DNA from: Psychrobacter sp. JCM 18902 | Lineage (GTDB): Bacteria; Pseudomonadota; Gammaproteobacteria; Pseudomonadales; Moraxellaceae | Assembly: GCF_904846615.1 (NCBI RefSeq) | Contig: NZ_CAJHBK010000001.1 | Span: forward strand, 1,612,001-1,676,000 | Reading direction: 5' to 3' | DNA: 64,000 nucleotides | Shown: positions 46,408 through 55,157 of the stretch, piece by piece | Layout of the letters: the number at the start of each line of letters is the position of its first letter | Numbering within the stretch: the first letter of the stretch is position 1 | Program-made: the position numbers and the translations under genes | Notes under the pieces: model-generated | What the model was told of the DNA's origin: nothing | The model's database searches: none | The model's input: the letters and a program-made list of their open reading frames with translations, nothing else

Positions 46408-47142
46408 TTAACTATTATGCTTGGCTATCCAGTTTTGCATTTGCTCAATTTCAGCCTGCTGCGCGTTAATTACTTGTTGTGCCAATTGACGCATTTCTTC
46501 ATTTTTGCCATACTTTAGCTGTATTTTTGCCATATCTACTGCGCCAATATGATGCGGCAACATACCACGAGCAAATGCCATATCTGGGTTAGGGTCAGCG
46601 ATACCTGCCATCATTTCACTATGCATCGTATCCATATCTTTAGCATAAGCTGTCTGCATGGCTTCAGTATCAGACGTTGGCTCAGCAGCATCAGGATGGT
46701 TGGCAAGCCAGTTCTGCATTTGCTCAATTTCAGCTTTCTGAGCGTCAATAATCTCTTGTGCCAACTGACGCATTTCTGCATCCGTACCATACTTTAGCTG
46801 AATCTCTGCCATATCAACAGCACCTATATGATGACCAAGCATTCCTTGAGCAAAGGCAGCATCGGGATCGTTGTATGCCATGCCTGCCATCATCTCATCA
46901 TGCATCTTAGTCATAGAGTCATTATACTCTCCATGCATGCCCGTCATCGCATCGCCTGACATATCATGACCTGCATGAGCATCCATCGCTCTAGTGTCTG
47001 TTGTAGCATTATTAACGGGAGCCGCCTCGTCTTTGACAGTAGCCTCTGTTACATCATTCGTCGGCTGACAAGCGCCAAGCATCATCATGGCACTGATACT
47101 AACTGCAAGCATGGCAAGACGTGAGTTTCTTATCATTTTCAT
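46408..47142 (-). CDS. Lipoprotein with two DUF305 domains
   Basis: 244 aa. Signal with lipobox L-G-A-C, then a His/Met-rich stretch (AHAGHDMSGDAMTGMHGEY) and two tandem DUF305 units, each with MLxHHIGAVDMAxIQLKYG and EIEQMQNW. The repeats are nearly identical over about 65 residues, a recent internal duplication. DUF305 proteins are ferritin-like helical bundles often linked to copper; the HH pairs and Met/His richness suggest metal binding. It lies with a second DUF305 gene, a DUF411 gene and a CusRS-like pair. Confidence 0.88.
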   Translation of the reverse strand: MKMIRNSRLAMLAVSISAMMMLGACQPTNDVTEATVKDEAAPVNNATTDTRAMDAHAGHDMSGDAMTGMHGEYNDSMTKMHDEMMAGMAYNDPDAAFAQGMLGHHIGAVDMAEIQLKYGTDAEMRQLAQEIIDAQKAEIEQMQNWLANHPDAAEPTSDTEAMQTAYAKDMDTMHSEMMAGIADPNPDMAFARGMLPHHIGAVDMAKIQLKYGKNEEMRQLAQQVINAQQAEIEQMQNWIAKHNS

Positions 47143-47267
47143 AGTAGGTCCTTAATTACGATCATTTGGTAGTTATGGTTCATATAAAAACTGGCAAATC
47201 AGCTAAGATCCACCAGTTGGAAAAATCATTTAATTTATATACTAAAAGCAGTGCGTTTTAAGGCTAT

Positions 47268-47735
47268 TTATTCTAATGCTTCGATCAGTGCCTGCATCTC
47301 TTGGATTTCACGTTTTTGTGCTTCGATGATGTCGTCAGCAAGTTGTTGTACTCTAGGGTCTTCTATATCGGCTCTTGAGCTGGTTAAGATCGCAATTGAA
47401 TGATGCGGTATCATAGCCTGCATCCAATCCACTTGATCGACGGTTGCTTGAGATCTGACGCCCCAGATACCCACGGCAAACATCAGCACACTAAGACCAT
47501 AAATCATTAAATTGACCTTAGTTTTCTTGTACATATTGCTCATAAAGGCGAGCATAATCACTGCCATGCCTGCGCCCATATATAGCGCCATATAGGCTCT
47601 GGTCTCACTAAAATAAATATGATCCCACTCATAAGTATTGAAGTACATCATGATATACATCACCACGGTAGACGTCAGAATCATGAGGGTGAACTTTACA
47701 TAAGGGTTCATCTGTTTTTGCTCTGTATGATTCAT
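47268..47735 (-). CDS. DUF305 membrane protein
   Basis: 155 aa with three predicted membrane segments (VKFTLMILTSTVVMYIMMYF, YMALYMGAGMAVIMLAFM, NLMIYGLSVLMFAVGIWGV) followed by a single DUF305 unit (DWMQAMIPHHSIAILTSSRA, EAQKREIQEMQALIEAL). Probably part of the copper-handling cluster; precise role unknown. Confidence 0.87.
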   Translation of the reverse strand: MNHTEQKQMNPYVKFTLMILTSTVVMYIMMYFNTYEWDHIYFSETRAYMALYMGAGMAVIMLAFMSNMYKKTKVNLMIYGLSVLMFAVGIWGVRSQATVDQVDWMQAMIPHHSIAILTSSRADIEDPRVQQLADDIIEAQKREIQEMQALIEALE

Positions 47736-47812
47736 CAGTCAGTCTCCATCAATGCTGCTATCAGTACTACAATGAGTAGCTGAAATTTAAAAAATCTATC
47801 TAAAGTATTAAC

Positions 47813-48421
47813 TTATAGCTGCTGCTCTGCGGACTCAATCTCAGCGTATACTTGGTTTGTGCCATCTTTATTGATTTGCATAATTTGGTATGGCATAAAC
47901 TTATCTTGATATTCCATACCAGGGCTACCGACGGGCATACCCGGTACCGCCAAACCAATGGCTTGCTTTGGTGGATTTTGCAAAAACTCAGCCACATACT
48001 TAGCAGGAACATGACCTTCGATGACATAACCATCACTGGTAACGGCGGTATGGCAAGAACGCATCTCAGCAGGTACACCGTAACGCTCTTTAAATAATGA
48101 CAAGTCTGCAACATCATGGGCAGTTGTCGTTAACCCATTATCTTCTGCGTGCCCTATCCATTCTTTACAACAGCCACAATTGGCATCTTTATAGACAGTG
48201 GCTGACACGTTCTTGAGCAGGTCTGGATTGTTGGCTGGTGTCTCTGTTACTGTTTGCCTACTCTGTATAGCGTTTGCCTCACCACTGCTGGCGTTAGCGG
48301 CATTGGCAGTAGAGGGGCTAGCATTAGAAGCATTGCTGTCAGATTGCCCGCATGCTGATAATATGGCAGCGGTTAATAAGACCGCTGACCCTCGAACAAA
48401 CTTAACGGTAAAAGGCTTCAT
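47813..48421 (-). CDS. DUF411 metal-binding lipoprotein
   Basis: 202 aa. Signal with lipobox L-S-A-C, an Ala/Ser/Asn-rich linker, then the DUF411 domain: VYKDANCGCCKEWIGHAE with the metal-ligating CGCC, RSCHTAV, IEGHVPAKYV and PGMPVGSPGME. DUF411 proteins accompany copper resistance genes in proteobacteria. It is transcribed divergently from the CusR-like regulator, and a perfect CusR-type palindrome lies between them. Confidence 0.9.
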   Translation of the reverse strand: MKPFTVKFVRGSAVLLTAAILSACGQSDSNASNASPSTANAANASSGEANAIQSRQTVTETPANNPDLLKNVSATVYKDANCGCCKEWIGHAEDNGLTTTAHDVADLSLFKERYGVPAEMRSCHTAVTSDGYVIEGHVPAKYVAEFLQNPPKQAIGLAVPGMPVGSPGMEYQDKFMPYQIMQINKDGTNQVYAEIESAEQQL

Positions 48422-48522
48422 AGAGGCTTCTCATAGTGTTGAATATTTCATAGTGTTGAGTATTAAAATTAGGATGTACTGAAGCCAAACTAGCATAACC
48501 ACTCTGACAGTCAGATGACGCC

Positions 48523-48544
48523 AAGATGACAATTTTGTCATCTT
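48523..48544. promoter_or_regulatory. CusR/CopR-type operator palindrome
   Basis: AAGATGACAA-TT-TTGTCATCTT is a perfect 22-base palindrome that contains the known CusR/PcoR/CopR box core ATGACAAnnTTGTCAT. It lies between DUF411 and the regulator gene and probably controls both directions. A further half-site-like CAGATGACG lies at about 48512-48520. Confidence 0.85.
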
Positions 48545-48644
48545 CTAGACTGAGCATAGGTTTATTACCAGTATTCCTCTATGATTGATAATAATAGAGA
48601 CATTTTATATTGATCTCATCCTAAATAATTGGCGCGAGTATGCT

Positions 48645-49412
48645 ATGAAAGTATTGTTAGTCGAAGATGAGTTATCGCTTGGCGACTACATCAAAAAAGG
48701 TTTAAGCGAGGCAGGTTTTATCGTTGAGCATAAAACCACAGGTTTAGATGGTTATCATGCTCTGATGACTGAGGACTTCACTGTCGTGGTGATGGATGTG
48801 ATGCTGCCTGATGTGAGCGGATTTGAATTAGTCAGTAATTATCGCGCTGCTGGTAACACCACCCCTGTATTATTTTTGACCGCAAAAGATGACCTTAGCG
48901 ACCGCATAAAAGGCTTTGAGATTGGCGGTGACGATTATCTCACTAAACCTTTTGCCTTCGCTGAGCTGTTGGTCAGAATCAAAAGCTTACTACGCCGTGC
49001 CAATCAAGCAGATTACGCCAGCACAGTGCTTCAAATGGCTGATTTAAAAATGGATATCGCCAAACGTAGCGTGCATCGAGATAAAGGTTCTATCAAATTG
49101 ACGGCCAAAGAATTTGCGCTATTGCAGTTTTTACTTGAGCATCAAGGCGAAGTATTGCCCCGCTCTGTCATCGCTTCACAAGTATGGGATATGAATTTTG
49201 ATAGCGATACCAATGTGATTGATGTGGCGATAAGACGCTTACGCAGTAAAATCGACGATGGCTTTGAAAATAAGCTCATTCATACCGTACGCGGTATGGG
49301 CTATAAACTAGAAGCGGACAATAGCGCCGTTACAGTCAATAATAAAACCAACATTGATATGAGTAATGAGGCTAATACGGTTTCTAAACTCAATCACGTT
49401 GAAGTGAAATAG
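48645..49412 (+). CDS. OmpR-family response regulator, CusR/CopR-like
   Basis: 255 aa from ATG 48645; the frame is open further upstream but MKVLLVEDELSLGDYIKKGL is the family start. Receiver Asp in VVVMDVMLPDVSG, Lys in DDYLTKPFAF. The winged helix (DIAKRSVHRDKGSIKLTAKE through DVAIRRLRSKIDDGF and IHTVRGMGYKL) is the OmpR type used by copper regulators. A Thr/Asn-rich tail of about 30 residues follows. The kinase gene starts 1 base after its stop. The palindrome upstream supports autoregulation. Confidence 0.92.
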   Translation: MKVLLVEDELSLGDYIKKGLSEAGFIVEHKTTGLDGYHALMTEDFTVVVMDVMLPDVSGFELVSNYRAAGNTTPVLFLTAKDDLSDRIKGFEIGGDDYLTKPFAFAELLVRIKSLLRRANQADYASTVLQMADLKMDIAKRSVHRDKGSIKLTAKEFALLQFLLEHQGEVLPRSVIASQVWDMNFDSDTNVIDVAIRRLRSKIDDGFENKLIHTVRGMGYKLEADNSAVTVNNKTNIDMSNEANTVSKLNHVEVK

Positions 49413-49413
49413 C

Positions 49414-50895
49414 ATGGCATATAAATCAGAGCATCGACGCTTGTCATTACTGTGGCGCACTACCCTAGTATTAACGGTATGTGTGCTGATATCTCAAGCT
49501 TTTTTGTACATATGGATACAGCGTTCGGTTAATGATCATTTTGAACAAATGGACTCAGAGATCCTGACTCACGCTGCGTTTAATTTACGACAGTACATGA
49601 CAGAGGTGACATCGGATGATCAGCGCTCTGACAACCTTGCCGACCCTGATCATCTCGCCAATACAGCATCATCCGTGATAGATATCTTTCGACCAGATTA
49701 TGAAGTCAAAACAATTATTACTGACCATAATGGACAAGTCATTAATAGTCAGCCAAAGGATTTTATTGATAAACTCAATGACTCCCAATTGGTCGAAAAA
49801 CTATGGCAGCAGCACCGCGATCAACCCTTTGACTTGCAGCTTAATCATCGTCATTATCGCGCGCTGGTCATTGAGCACTCTAATCGCTTGGCATTAATCG
49901 CGCTACCGATTGATGTGCATCATCAATACCTTGCCCAGTTTAATCACCATCTTATCCTGATACTTATTGCGATTACTTTTATCTTGGTATCAGTGGCGGC
50001 TTTTAGCGTCTATTTAGGATTCGCCCCCTTAGCGACCATCAGTCAAAAAATGGCACGTATCAACGCCGAGCAGTTAGACGATAGAATCATCGTCTCTGAA
50101 ATGCCAAGCGAGCTGCGACCCTTGGCTGACGCTTATAATGCCATGATGGATAAACTCGAACACAACTTTGCCTCATTATCACAGTTTTCAGATGACATTG
50201 CTCACGAACTGCGCACACCACTGGCAACGTTAAGCACTCAAACTCAAGTGATGCTCAGTAAACCTAGAGACCATCAAGAATATGTCGAGCAGCTACATCA
50301 TCAACACGACACGCTCAAGCAACTATCCCTGCTAATTAACAATATGCTATTGCTGGCAAAAACTCAAAAAGGTCTTTACGATTCACAACGTCATCTTGTC
50401 GATACTGACTCACTGATAATTAAGCTCATCGATTATTTTGAGCTGATAGCCGAAGAGCGCGGTATCTCTTTTGAGAAAAAAGGGGCATTTGATATGGTAT
50501 TAGGGGATGAGAGCTTGTTACAAAGGCTGTTTGCCAACTTGATATCCAATGCGGTTTACTACGCCGCCAGCGACAGTATCATTACTATTACCGCCGTTTC
50601 TAAGACTGCTAGCCTCATAAAACATAACGCTCACGCCCTTAGAGAAACGGCTCAGCAGCCATCGCTAAACATCACCATCACTAATCGCTTGCAGATGCCT
50701 CTAACTCAGGCGGAAGCAGATAGACTGTTTGAACGCTTTTATCGTCATGACAAATCCAATAATCAGCACTCGGGCACAGGACTGGGATTGGCCATCGTAC
50801 AAGCAATCGTCAATGCCCATAACGGCAAAGTCAGTATTACCATTAAGGATGAGTATTACTTTCAAGTTAACGTACAGTTATTAAAAGAATCATAG
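49414..50895 (+). CDS. Sensor histidine kinase, CusS/CopS-like
   Basis: 493 aa, inner-membrane partner of the preceding regulator. First membrane segment at about 12-32, periplasmic loop with several His residues (HHQYLAQFNHH near its end), second segment at about 175-205 (LILILIAITFILVSVAAFSV), HAMP (GFAPLATISQKMARI), phosphoacceptor FSDDIAHELRTPLATLST, N-box LFANLISNAVYY and G-box SGTGLGLAIVQAIVNAH. Periplasmic copper or silver sensing is inferred from the neighbours and operator. Confidence 0.92.
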   Translation: MAYKSEHRRLSLLWRTTLVLTVCVLISQAFLYIWIQRSVNDHFEQMDSEILTHAAFNLRQYMTEVTSDDQRSDNLADPDHLANTASSVIDIFRPDYEVKTIITDHNGQVINSQPKDFIDKLNDSQLVEKLWQQHRDQPFDLQLNHRHYRALVIEHSNRLALIALPIDVHHQYLAQFNHHLILILIAITFILVSVAAFSVYLGFAPLATISQKMARINAEQLDDRIIVSEMPSELRPLADAYNAMMDKLEHNFASLSQFSDDIAHELRTPLATLSTQTQVMLSKPRDHQEYVEQLHHQHDTLKQLSLLINNMLLLAKTQKGLYDSQRHLVDTDSLIIKLIDYFELIAEERGISFEKKGAFDMVLGDESLLQRLFANLISNAVYYAASDSIITITAVSKTASLIKHNAHALRETAQQPSLNITITNRLQMPLTQAEADRLFERFYRHDKSNNQHSGTGLGLAIVQAIVNAHNGKVSITIKDEYYFQVNVQLLKES

Positions 50896-51097
50896 GACGT
50901 GTTTAATCGAGAATAGTCACCGTTTGGTCACCGAGCAGGTGGTCAGCAAGGAGGTGATCAGCGATTTTCAAAAGATAGAATGTATGCAACCAAACTTATA
51001 GAGAATACTTTATCTAAGATAGACTAGTCCCTAAGAGTTGATAAGGGAAAAAAAGCCAACCTTTATAGATAAAGGCCGTAAGAAGAATTTTAGACAC

Positions 51098-51128
51098 AAA
51101 AAAACCCCAAACAAAATTATGTTTGAGG
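51098..51128 (-). terminator. Terminator of the tRNA-Val/tRNA-Asp transcript
   Basis: Read on the minus strand, CCTCAAACA pairs with TGTTTGGGG (one mismatch) and runs into seven T residues, about 55 bases after tRNA-Asp. The 200 bases from the kinase stop (50895) to here hold only near-direct repeats of AGGTGrTCAGC (about 50936-50961). Confidence 0.8.
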
Positions 51129-51182
51129 CGAAACTTGCTTAAACTCGAAAGTTTAAAATTTGTTTTAGCTTTTTACTAAATA

Positions 51183-51259
51183 TGGCGCAGCGGACGGGAC
51201 TCGAACCCGCGACCCCCGGCGTGACAGGCCGGTATTCTAACCAACTGAACTACCGCTGC
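51183..51259 (-). tRNA. tRNA-Asp (anticodon GTC)
   Basis: 77 bases including encoded CCA; acceptor starts GCAGCGG, anticodon loop CTGTCAC flanked by CCGGC/GCCGG, T-loop GTTCGAGTC. Discriminator G as expected for tRNA-Asp. Confidence 0.96.
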
Positions 51260-51310
51260 TTAGGTCGTCTTAGCATCTTCTCTTATTACAGAGACACTCG
51301 CTAAAAAGAG

Positions 51311-51386
51311 TGGTGGGTGATGACGGATTCGAACCGCCGACATTCTGCGTGTAAGGCAGACGCTCTACCAACTGAGCTAATCACCC
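51311..51386 (-). tRNA. tRNA-Val (anticodon TAC)
   Basis: 76 bases including encoded CCA; acceptor GGGTGAT/ATCACCC, anticodon loop CTTACAC flanked by TCTGC/GCAGA, discriminator A. First tRNA of the two-gene transcript. Confidence 0.96.
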
Positions 51387-51546
51387 TGAGAAGCGTTAAA
51401 AAATTGCACTGCAATTTTAGCTTCGCAAGTTAAAATTCCTTAAAAGGAATTTTATAGAAAGTTTAATCTTTAAAGTTGTCACGCTTTAAGTCAGTAAAAA
51501 TTCTAACAACATTGAACTTAATTAAGTCCCCTTGCTGTGGGTGTGT

Positions 51547-51574
51547 ATTATATAGATTTACACATGGCTGTCAA
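51547..51574 (-). promoter_or_regulatory. Consensus sigma-70 promoter for the tRNA pair
   Basis: On the minus strand TTGACA (51569-51574) and TATAAT (51547-51552) are both perfect, with a 16-base spacer, about 160 bases before tRNA-Val. The gap 51387-51690 otherwise holds a hairpin AACCTAT/ATAGGTT (about 51594-51610) and no gene. Confidence 0.85.
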
Positions 51575-51690
51575 ACAGTATTTTCAGTTTTTTAACCTAT
51601 TTTATAGGTTTTTATTTATTAATCTGACAAGCCTATGTTTTCATTGGATTTATATTTTTATAAAAAACCAATAAATTTTCAAGCATGACC

Positions 51691-52176
51691 CTATTTACTG
51701 GCTAATGCTTGTTCGATATCCATTTTTATGGCATCTGGTTTGGTGGTTGGCGCATAGCGGTCAATGACCTGTCCATCTTTACCAATTAAAAACTTAGTAA
51801 AATTCCATTTGATACCATCTGTCAATACACCACCCTTTTGCTCTTTGAGCCAATCAAAAATAGGATGAGCGTCTTTGCCATTGACATCAACCTTCGCCAT
51901 CATTGGAAAACTGACACCATAGTTCTTTTGACAAAATGCGCCAATCTCCTCATTACTGCCTGGATCTTGCCCGCCAAATTGATTACAAGGGAAACCAATA
52001 ACGACCAATCCTTGATCTTTATATTGCTGATATACTGCCTCTAGGCCTTCAAATTGCGGCGTAAACCCACATTTGCTGGCGGTATTGACGATTAATAACA
52101 CCTTACCTTGATAATCAGCAAAGGCTTTTGCAGTACCGTCCATACGCTCAGCAGTAAAATCATAAATAGTACTCAT
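51691..52176 (-). CDS. Glutathione peroxidase family protein (BtuE-like)
   Basis: 161 aa thiol peroxidase of the GPx family, probably thioredoxin-dependent. NTASKCGFTPQ carries the peroxidatic Cys, followed by GFPCNQFGGQDPGS with the conserved Gln and WNFTKFLIGKDG with the conserved Trp/Asn. Two ATGs stand in tandem (52179, 52176); AAGGA lies 6 bases before the second. It lies near msrB, another oxidative-repair gene. Confidence 0.93.
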   Translation of the reverse strand: MSTIYDFTAERMDGTAKAFADYQGKVLLIVNTASKCGFTPQFEGLEAVYQQYKDQGLVVIGFPCNQFGGQDPGSNEEIGAFCQKNYGVSFPMMAKVDVNGKDAHPIFDWLKEQKGGVLTDGIKWNFTKFLIGKDGQVIDRYAPTTKPDAIKMDIEQALASK

Positions 52177-52335
52177 CATTTGTCCTTAAATTGATTAATT
52201 TATTATTTTGGTTTTTTTAAGCCGTGCTCATGTCTCAATAACATTGAAAACATTCATAATGCTAATAACTGGCAAGGCAGCATCTCGCGCTTCCCTGCCA
52301 TTATTCTAAAATACTCTAAGCAATTTTTTTAACAA

Positions 52336-52761
52336 TTACTTTTCAGATTTATCTAAATCAATAGACACAGAATTGATGCAATAGCGCATCCCCGTCGTCT
52401 CGCTTGGGCCGTCAGGGAAGACATGACCTAAATGTGCGCCGCAGTTACTACAGGTCACTTCTGTCCGCGTCATGCCAAGCGAATTATCCACATGCTCCTC
52501 GATAGCGCTGTTATCAACTCCTTGGTCAAAACTTGGCCAACCACAGCTGGCATCAAATTTATTGCTTGAGTCAAATAAGCTCGCACCGCAGCCTTTGCAG
52601 CGATAAATACCATCATCAGTCGCATCGTTATAGACGCCCGTAAATGGGCGTTCTGTACCCTTTTCACGCATCACGTGATATTCATCAGCACTCAAACGCT
52701 CTTTCCAATCAGCTTCTGTTAATTGGCTAATTTCTTCTTGGCTCAGTTGATTGTCTTGCAT
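52336..52761 (-). CDS. msrB: Peptide-methionine (R)-S-oxide reductase MsrB
   Basis: Repairs R-methionine sulfoxide. 141 aa, full length. Two CxxC zinc pairs ([11 protein letters not shown] and [17 protein letters not shown]), the GWPSF motif and the catalytic Cys in [16 protein letters not shown] 6 bases before ATG 52761 supports the start. Confidence 0.97.
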   Translation of the reverse strand: MQDNQLSQEEISQLTEADWKERLSADEYHVMREKGTERPFTGVYNDATDDGIYRCKGCGASLFDSSNKFDASCGWPSFDQGVDNSAIEEHVDNSLGMTRTEVTCSNCGAHLGHVFPDGPSETTGMRYCINSVSIDLDKSEK

Positions 52762-53042
52762 AATGTATCCTTAATTTGGGTATGTATTATCTCATCCATT
52801 AGCATTAGCTTTTATCTGCTATAAACTAACACTTTATCGCCATATTTTTATAAAAACGATGGGCCTTATCTATTGTTTATCCACTCAATATTCAAGGCAT
52901 ACATTACAAGAAAACCATCATAAACAAGTGATAGCGTAAGGTATTGAAAAAGCTATGATGAATAAAATACAGCAAATTGTCTTAACATATCAATGAATAC
53001 AGATGTAGCCATGATAATAACTCTCTGAAAGAAGTTTGATAT

Positions 53043-53217
53043 CTAAGGCCTGTCCTCAATTCAATCGATTATCTTCTAAATGGACTAAAATGGCTAAATT
53101 TTGCCAAACATCGTCAAATAGCTTATCAATATCTCGATATTATTTGCGCTACTTTCCTTGTTTAACGACAATTTATCTCATTTTTATTACCATTTTTAAA
53201 ATAAGGACACGGCCTAG
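53043..53217 (-). repeat. MITE-like element, copy A (IS5-type ends)
   Basis: About 167 bases bounded by GGCCTGTCC on one side and GGACACGGC on the other, with YTAR-type flanks CTAA and CTAG. Its minus-strand sequence matches the element at the right edge of the window over shared blocks (AAACAAGGA, GACGATGTTT, CAAAAT). It has no ORF and probably moves with the transposase of an IS5-type element elsewhere. The whole gap 52762-53400 holds this, the operator array below and no gene. Confidence 0.65.
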
Positions 53218-53245
53218 TAGAGCAGCAATGAGGCAACGATAATAC

Positions 53246-53336
53246 TATCAATGCAAGTTATTCTTGCATTGATAAATATATCTTCCTTAAAAACAGCTTG
53301 CATTGATACTGATAATGCAATAATATCTTGCATTAA
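53246..53336. promoter_or_regulatory. Array of TTGCATT operators upstream of the HTH-aminotransferase gene
   Basis: A perfect 12-bp inverted repeat TATCAATGCAAG/CTTGCATTGATA with TTATT centre occupies 53246-53274. Three further half-sites follow: CTTGCATTGATA at 53297-53308, AATGCAA at 53314-53320 and CTTGCATT at 53327-53334, the last two facing each other. Five copies of one half-site within 90 bases, ending 65 bases before the start codon, suggest cooperative repressor binding, most simply by the encoded Xre-type domain itself. Confidence 0.7.
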
Positions 53337-53400
53337 GGCTTAATTAAAACAAATGCCTGCTTTCCTTCTCTCCATTACCAACTAATGAATAAAGGCTTGA

Positions 53401-55050
53401 ATGACTATGGCTGATGACAAAAATAAAAGCACACAAGCCGAAAGGCTGGTACAGCTACGTCGTGATAAAGGGCTGACTGCTGAGCAATTAGCGCAAGCCA
53501 TGACCGCAGCAGGCGCAAAAGTCAGTCGCGGTGCTATCTCGAATTGGGAGCGTGGTACTAATGGCATTGTGTCATCTAAACTACCAACGCTAGCACACAT
53601 TTTAGGCTGCAGCGAAGGCTACCTGTTACGCGGCGAACTAAAAAACGACAGTGATAATAATAAAGAGGTGAGTAAGAGCGCTCATTCTCATAATAAGAAT
53701 AGTCAAAACACGTCATCTGCTCAAACTGACAAGATACATGACTCCCAAGCCAATCAAACGACTACAACTCCTACTATAGATACAAACTCACAAAATAACC
53801 CTATGAGTGGTCACACTATGAACACAATAAAAAAATCAGATAAATTACAAAATGTTTGCTATGACATTCGCGGCCCGCTACTACAAACAGCCAATAAGAT
53901 GGAAGCCGAAGGCAAACGTATATTAAAGCTGAACGTCGGTAACCCAGCCCCCTTTGGTCTAGAAGCCCCGCATGAGATTTTGCGCGATGTGGCGATGAAC
54001 CTACCAGACGCGACCGGTTATTCCGACTCGCAAGGGATTTTTTCAGCGCGTAAAGCTGTCCTACAGTACTATCAATCAAAGGGGTTGCTATCGGCAGTTG
54101 ATGTCCGTGACGTCTATTTGGGCAACGGAGTTTCTGAGCTGATTGTAATGACCATGCAGGCTTTGATGAATGATGGTGACGAAGTGCTTATCCCAATGCC
54201 AGACTACCCGCTTTGGACGGCAGCGGCGAACCTAGCTGGCGGCACAGCGGTACATTATCGCTGTAATGAAGACGACAATTGGCATCCTGATATCGAAGAC
54301 ATTAAATCTAAAATCACCTCTAAAACCAAGGGTATCGTGGTGATTAACCCTAATAATCCAACAGGTTCACTTTATAGTGATGAATTACTCAAACAAATTA
54401 TTGAGGTCGCTAAAGCGCATGATTTAATCATCATGGCCGATGAAATTTATGATCGCATTCTTTATGATGATATGGTACACACCCCAATGAGCACGTTGAC
54501 TGATGATGTGCTGGTGCTCTCATACAATGGCTTATCAAAATCGCATCGTATCGCGGGATTCCGGGCAGGTTGGATGATGGTATCTGGCAAAAAGCACCAT
54601 GCCACTGACTTTATCGAAGGCTTGGACATGTTAGCGTCTATGCGCTTGTGTTCCAACGTCCAAGGTCAGTATGCCATTCAAACCGCGATGGGCGGCTATC
54701 AAAGCATGAAAGAGCTCACGTCAGAGCGTGGGCGCTTATATAAGCAGCGTGAAATGGCTGTGTCACGGCTTAATGCGATAAAAGGTATCTCTTGTACCAT
54801 GCCACAAGGCGCGTTTTATTGCTTTCCAAAGATGGACCCTGATGTTTACCCTATCGAAGATGATATGGCATTTATGATGGATTTGCTTGTTGAGGAAAAT
54901 GTCTTAATGGTGCAAGGAACAGGCTTTAACTGGGATAAGCCCGATCATTTCCGCTTGGTATTTTTGCCAAACCTACATGATTTAGAAGATGCCATGGACC
55001 GCTTAGATCGCTTCTTTGCCAAAAAGCGCAAACAATTTGGTACCGAATAG
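53401..55050 (+). CDS. Fusion of Xre-type HTH domain and AlaA-like PLP aminotransferase
   Basis: 549 aa. Residues about 10-77 form an Xre/Cro helix-turn-helix (AERLVQLRRDKGLTAEQLAQ, SRGAISNWERG, LAHILGCSEGYLL). A Ser/Asn/Thr-rich linker of about 65 residues follows, then a complete class I aminotransferase of the AlaA (glutamate-pyruvate) type: LKLNVGNPAPFG, LGNGVSELI, INPNNPTG, the PLP Lys in SYNGLSKSHR and RAGWMM. AlaA itself is about 405 aa and lacks the HTH. AAAGG 5 bases before ATG 53401 supports the long start, though ATG 53812 (MSGHTM) would give the enzyme alone. An operator array lies directly upstream. Confidence 0.9.
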   Translation: MTMADDKNKSTQAERLVQLRRDKGLTAEQLAQAMTAAGAKVSRGAISNWERGTNGIVSSKLPTLAHILGCSEGYLLRGELKNDSDNNKEVSKSAHSHNKNSQNTSSAQTDKIHDSQANQTTTTPTIDTNSQNNPMSGHTMNTIKKSDKLQNVCYDIRGPLLQTANKMEAEGKRILKLNVGNPAPFGLEAPHEILRDVAMNLPDATGYSDSQGIFSARKAVLQYYQSKGLLSAVDVRDVYLGNGVSELIVMTMQALMNDGDEVLIPMPDYPLWTAAANLAGGTAVHYRCNEDDNWHPDIEDIKSKITSKTKGIVVINPNNPTGSLYSDELLKQIIEVAKAHDLIIMADEIYDRILYDDMVHTPMSTLTDDVLVLSYNGLSKSHRIAGFRAGWMMVSGKKHHATDFIEGLDMLASMRLCSNVQGQYAIQTAMGGYQSMKELTSERGRLYKQREMAVSRLNAIKGISCTMPQGAFYCFPKMDPDVYPIEDDMAFMMDLLVEENVLMVQGTGFNWDKPDHFRLVFLPNLHDLEDAMDRLDRFFAKKRKQFGTE

Positions 55051-55065
55051 ACCTTAATTTGACAT

Positions 55066-55106
55066 AAAAAAACGCTTATCGGCATGATGCTGAGAAGCGT
55101 TTTTTA
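55066..55106. terminator. Bidirectional terminator between convergent genes
   Basis: Outer stem AAAAAACGCTT/AAGCGTTTTTT continues into TCGGCAT/ATGCTGA, with T-runs on both strands. It serves the aminotransferase gene and the convergent phosphate transporter gene. Confidence 0.9.
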
Positions 55107-55157
55107 TTTGAAATGTGCTTATAAATAACGTTAAATAAGACTTAATAAGCGTACATT

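Noticed and set aside
49700..49897. 65-aa open frame within the copper sensor kinase
   Set aside because: Shifted-frame shadow of the kinase; no start signal.
53036..53242. 68-aa plus-strand ORF over the MITE-like element
   Set aside because: Coincides with a repeated noncoding element, with no ribosome site and no recognisable protein sequence.
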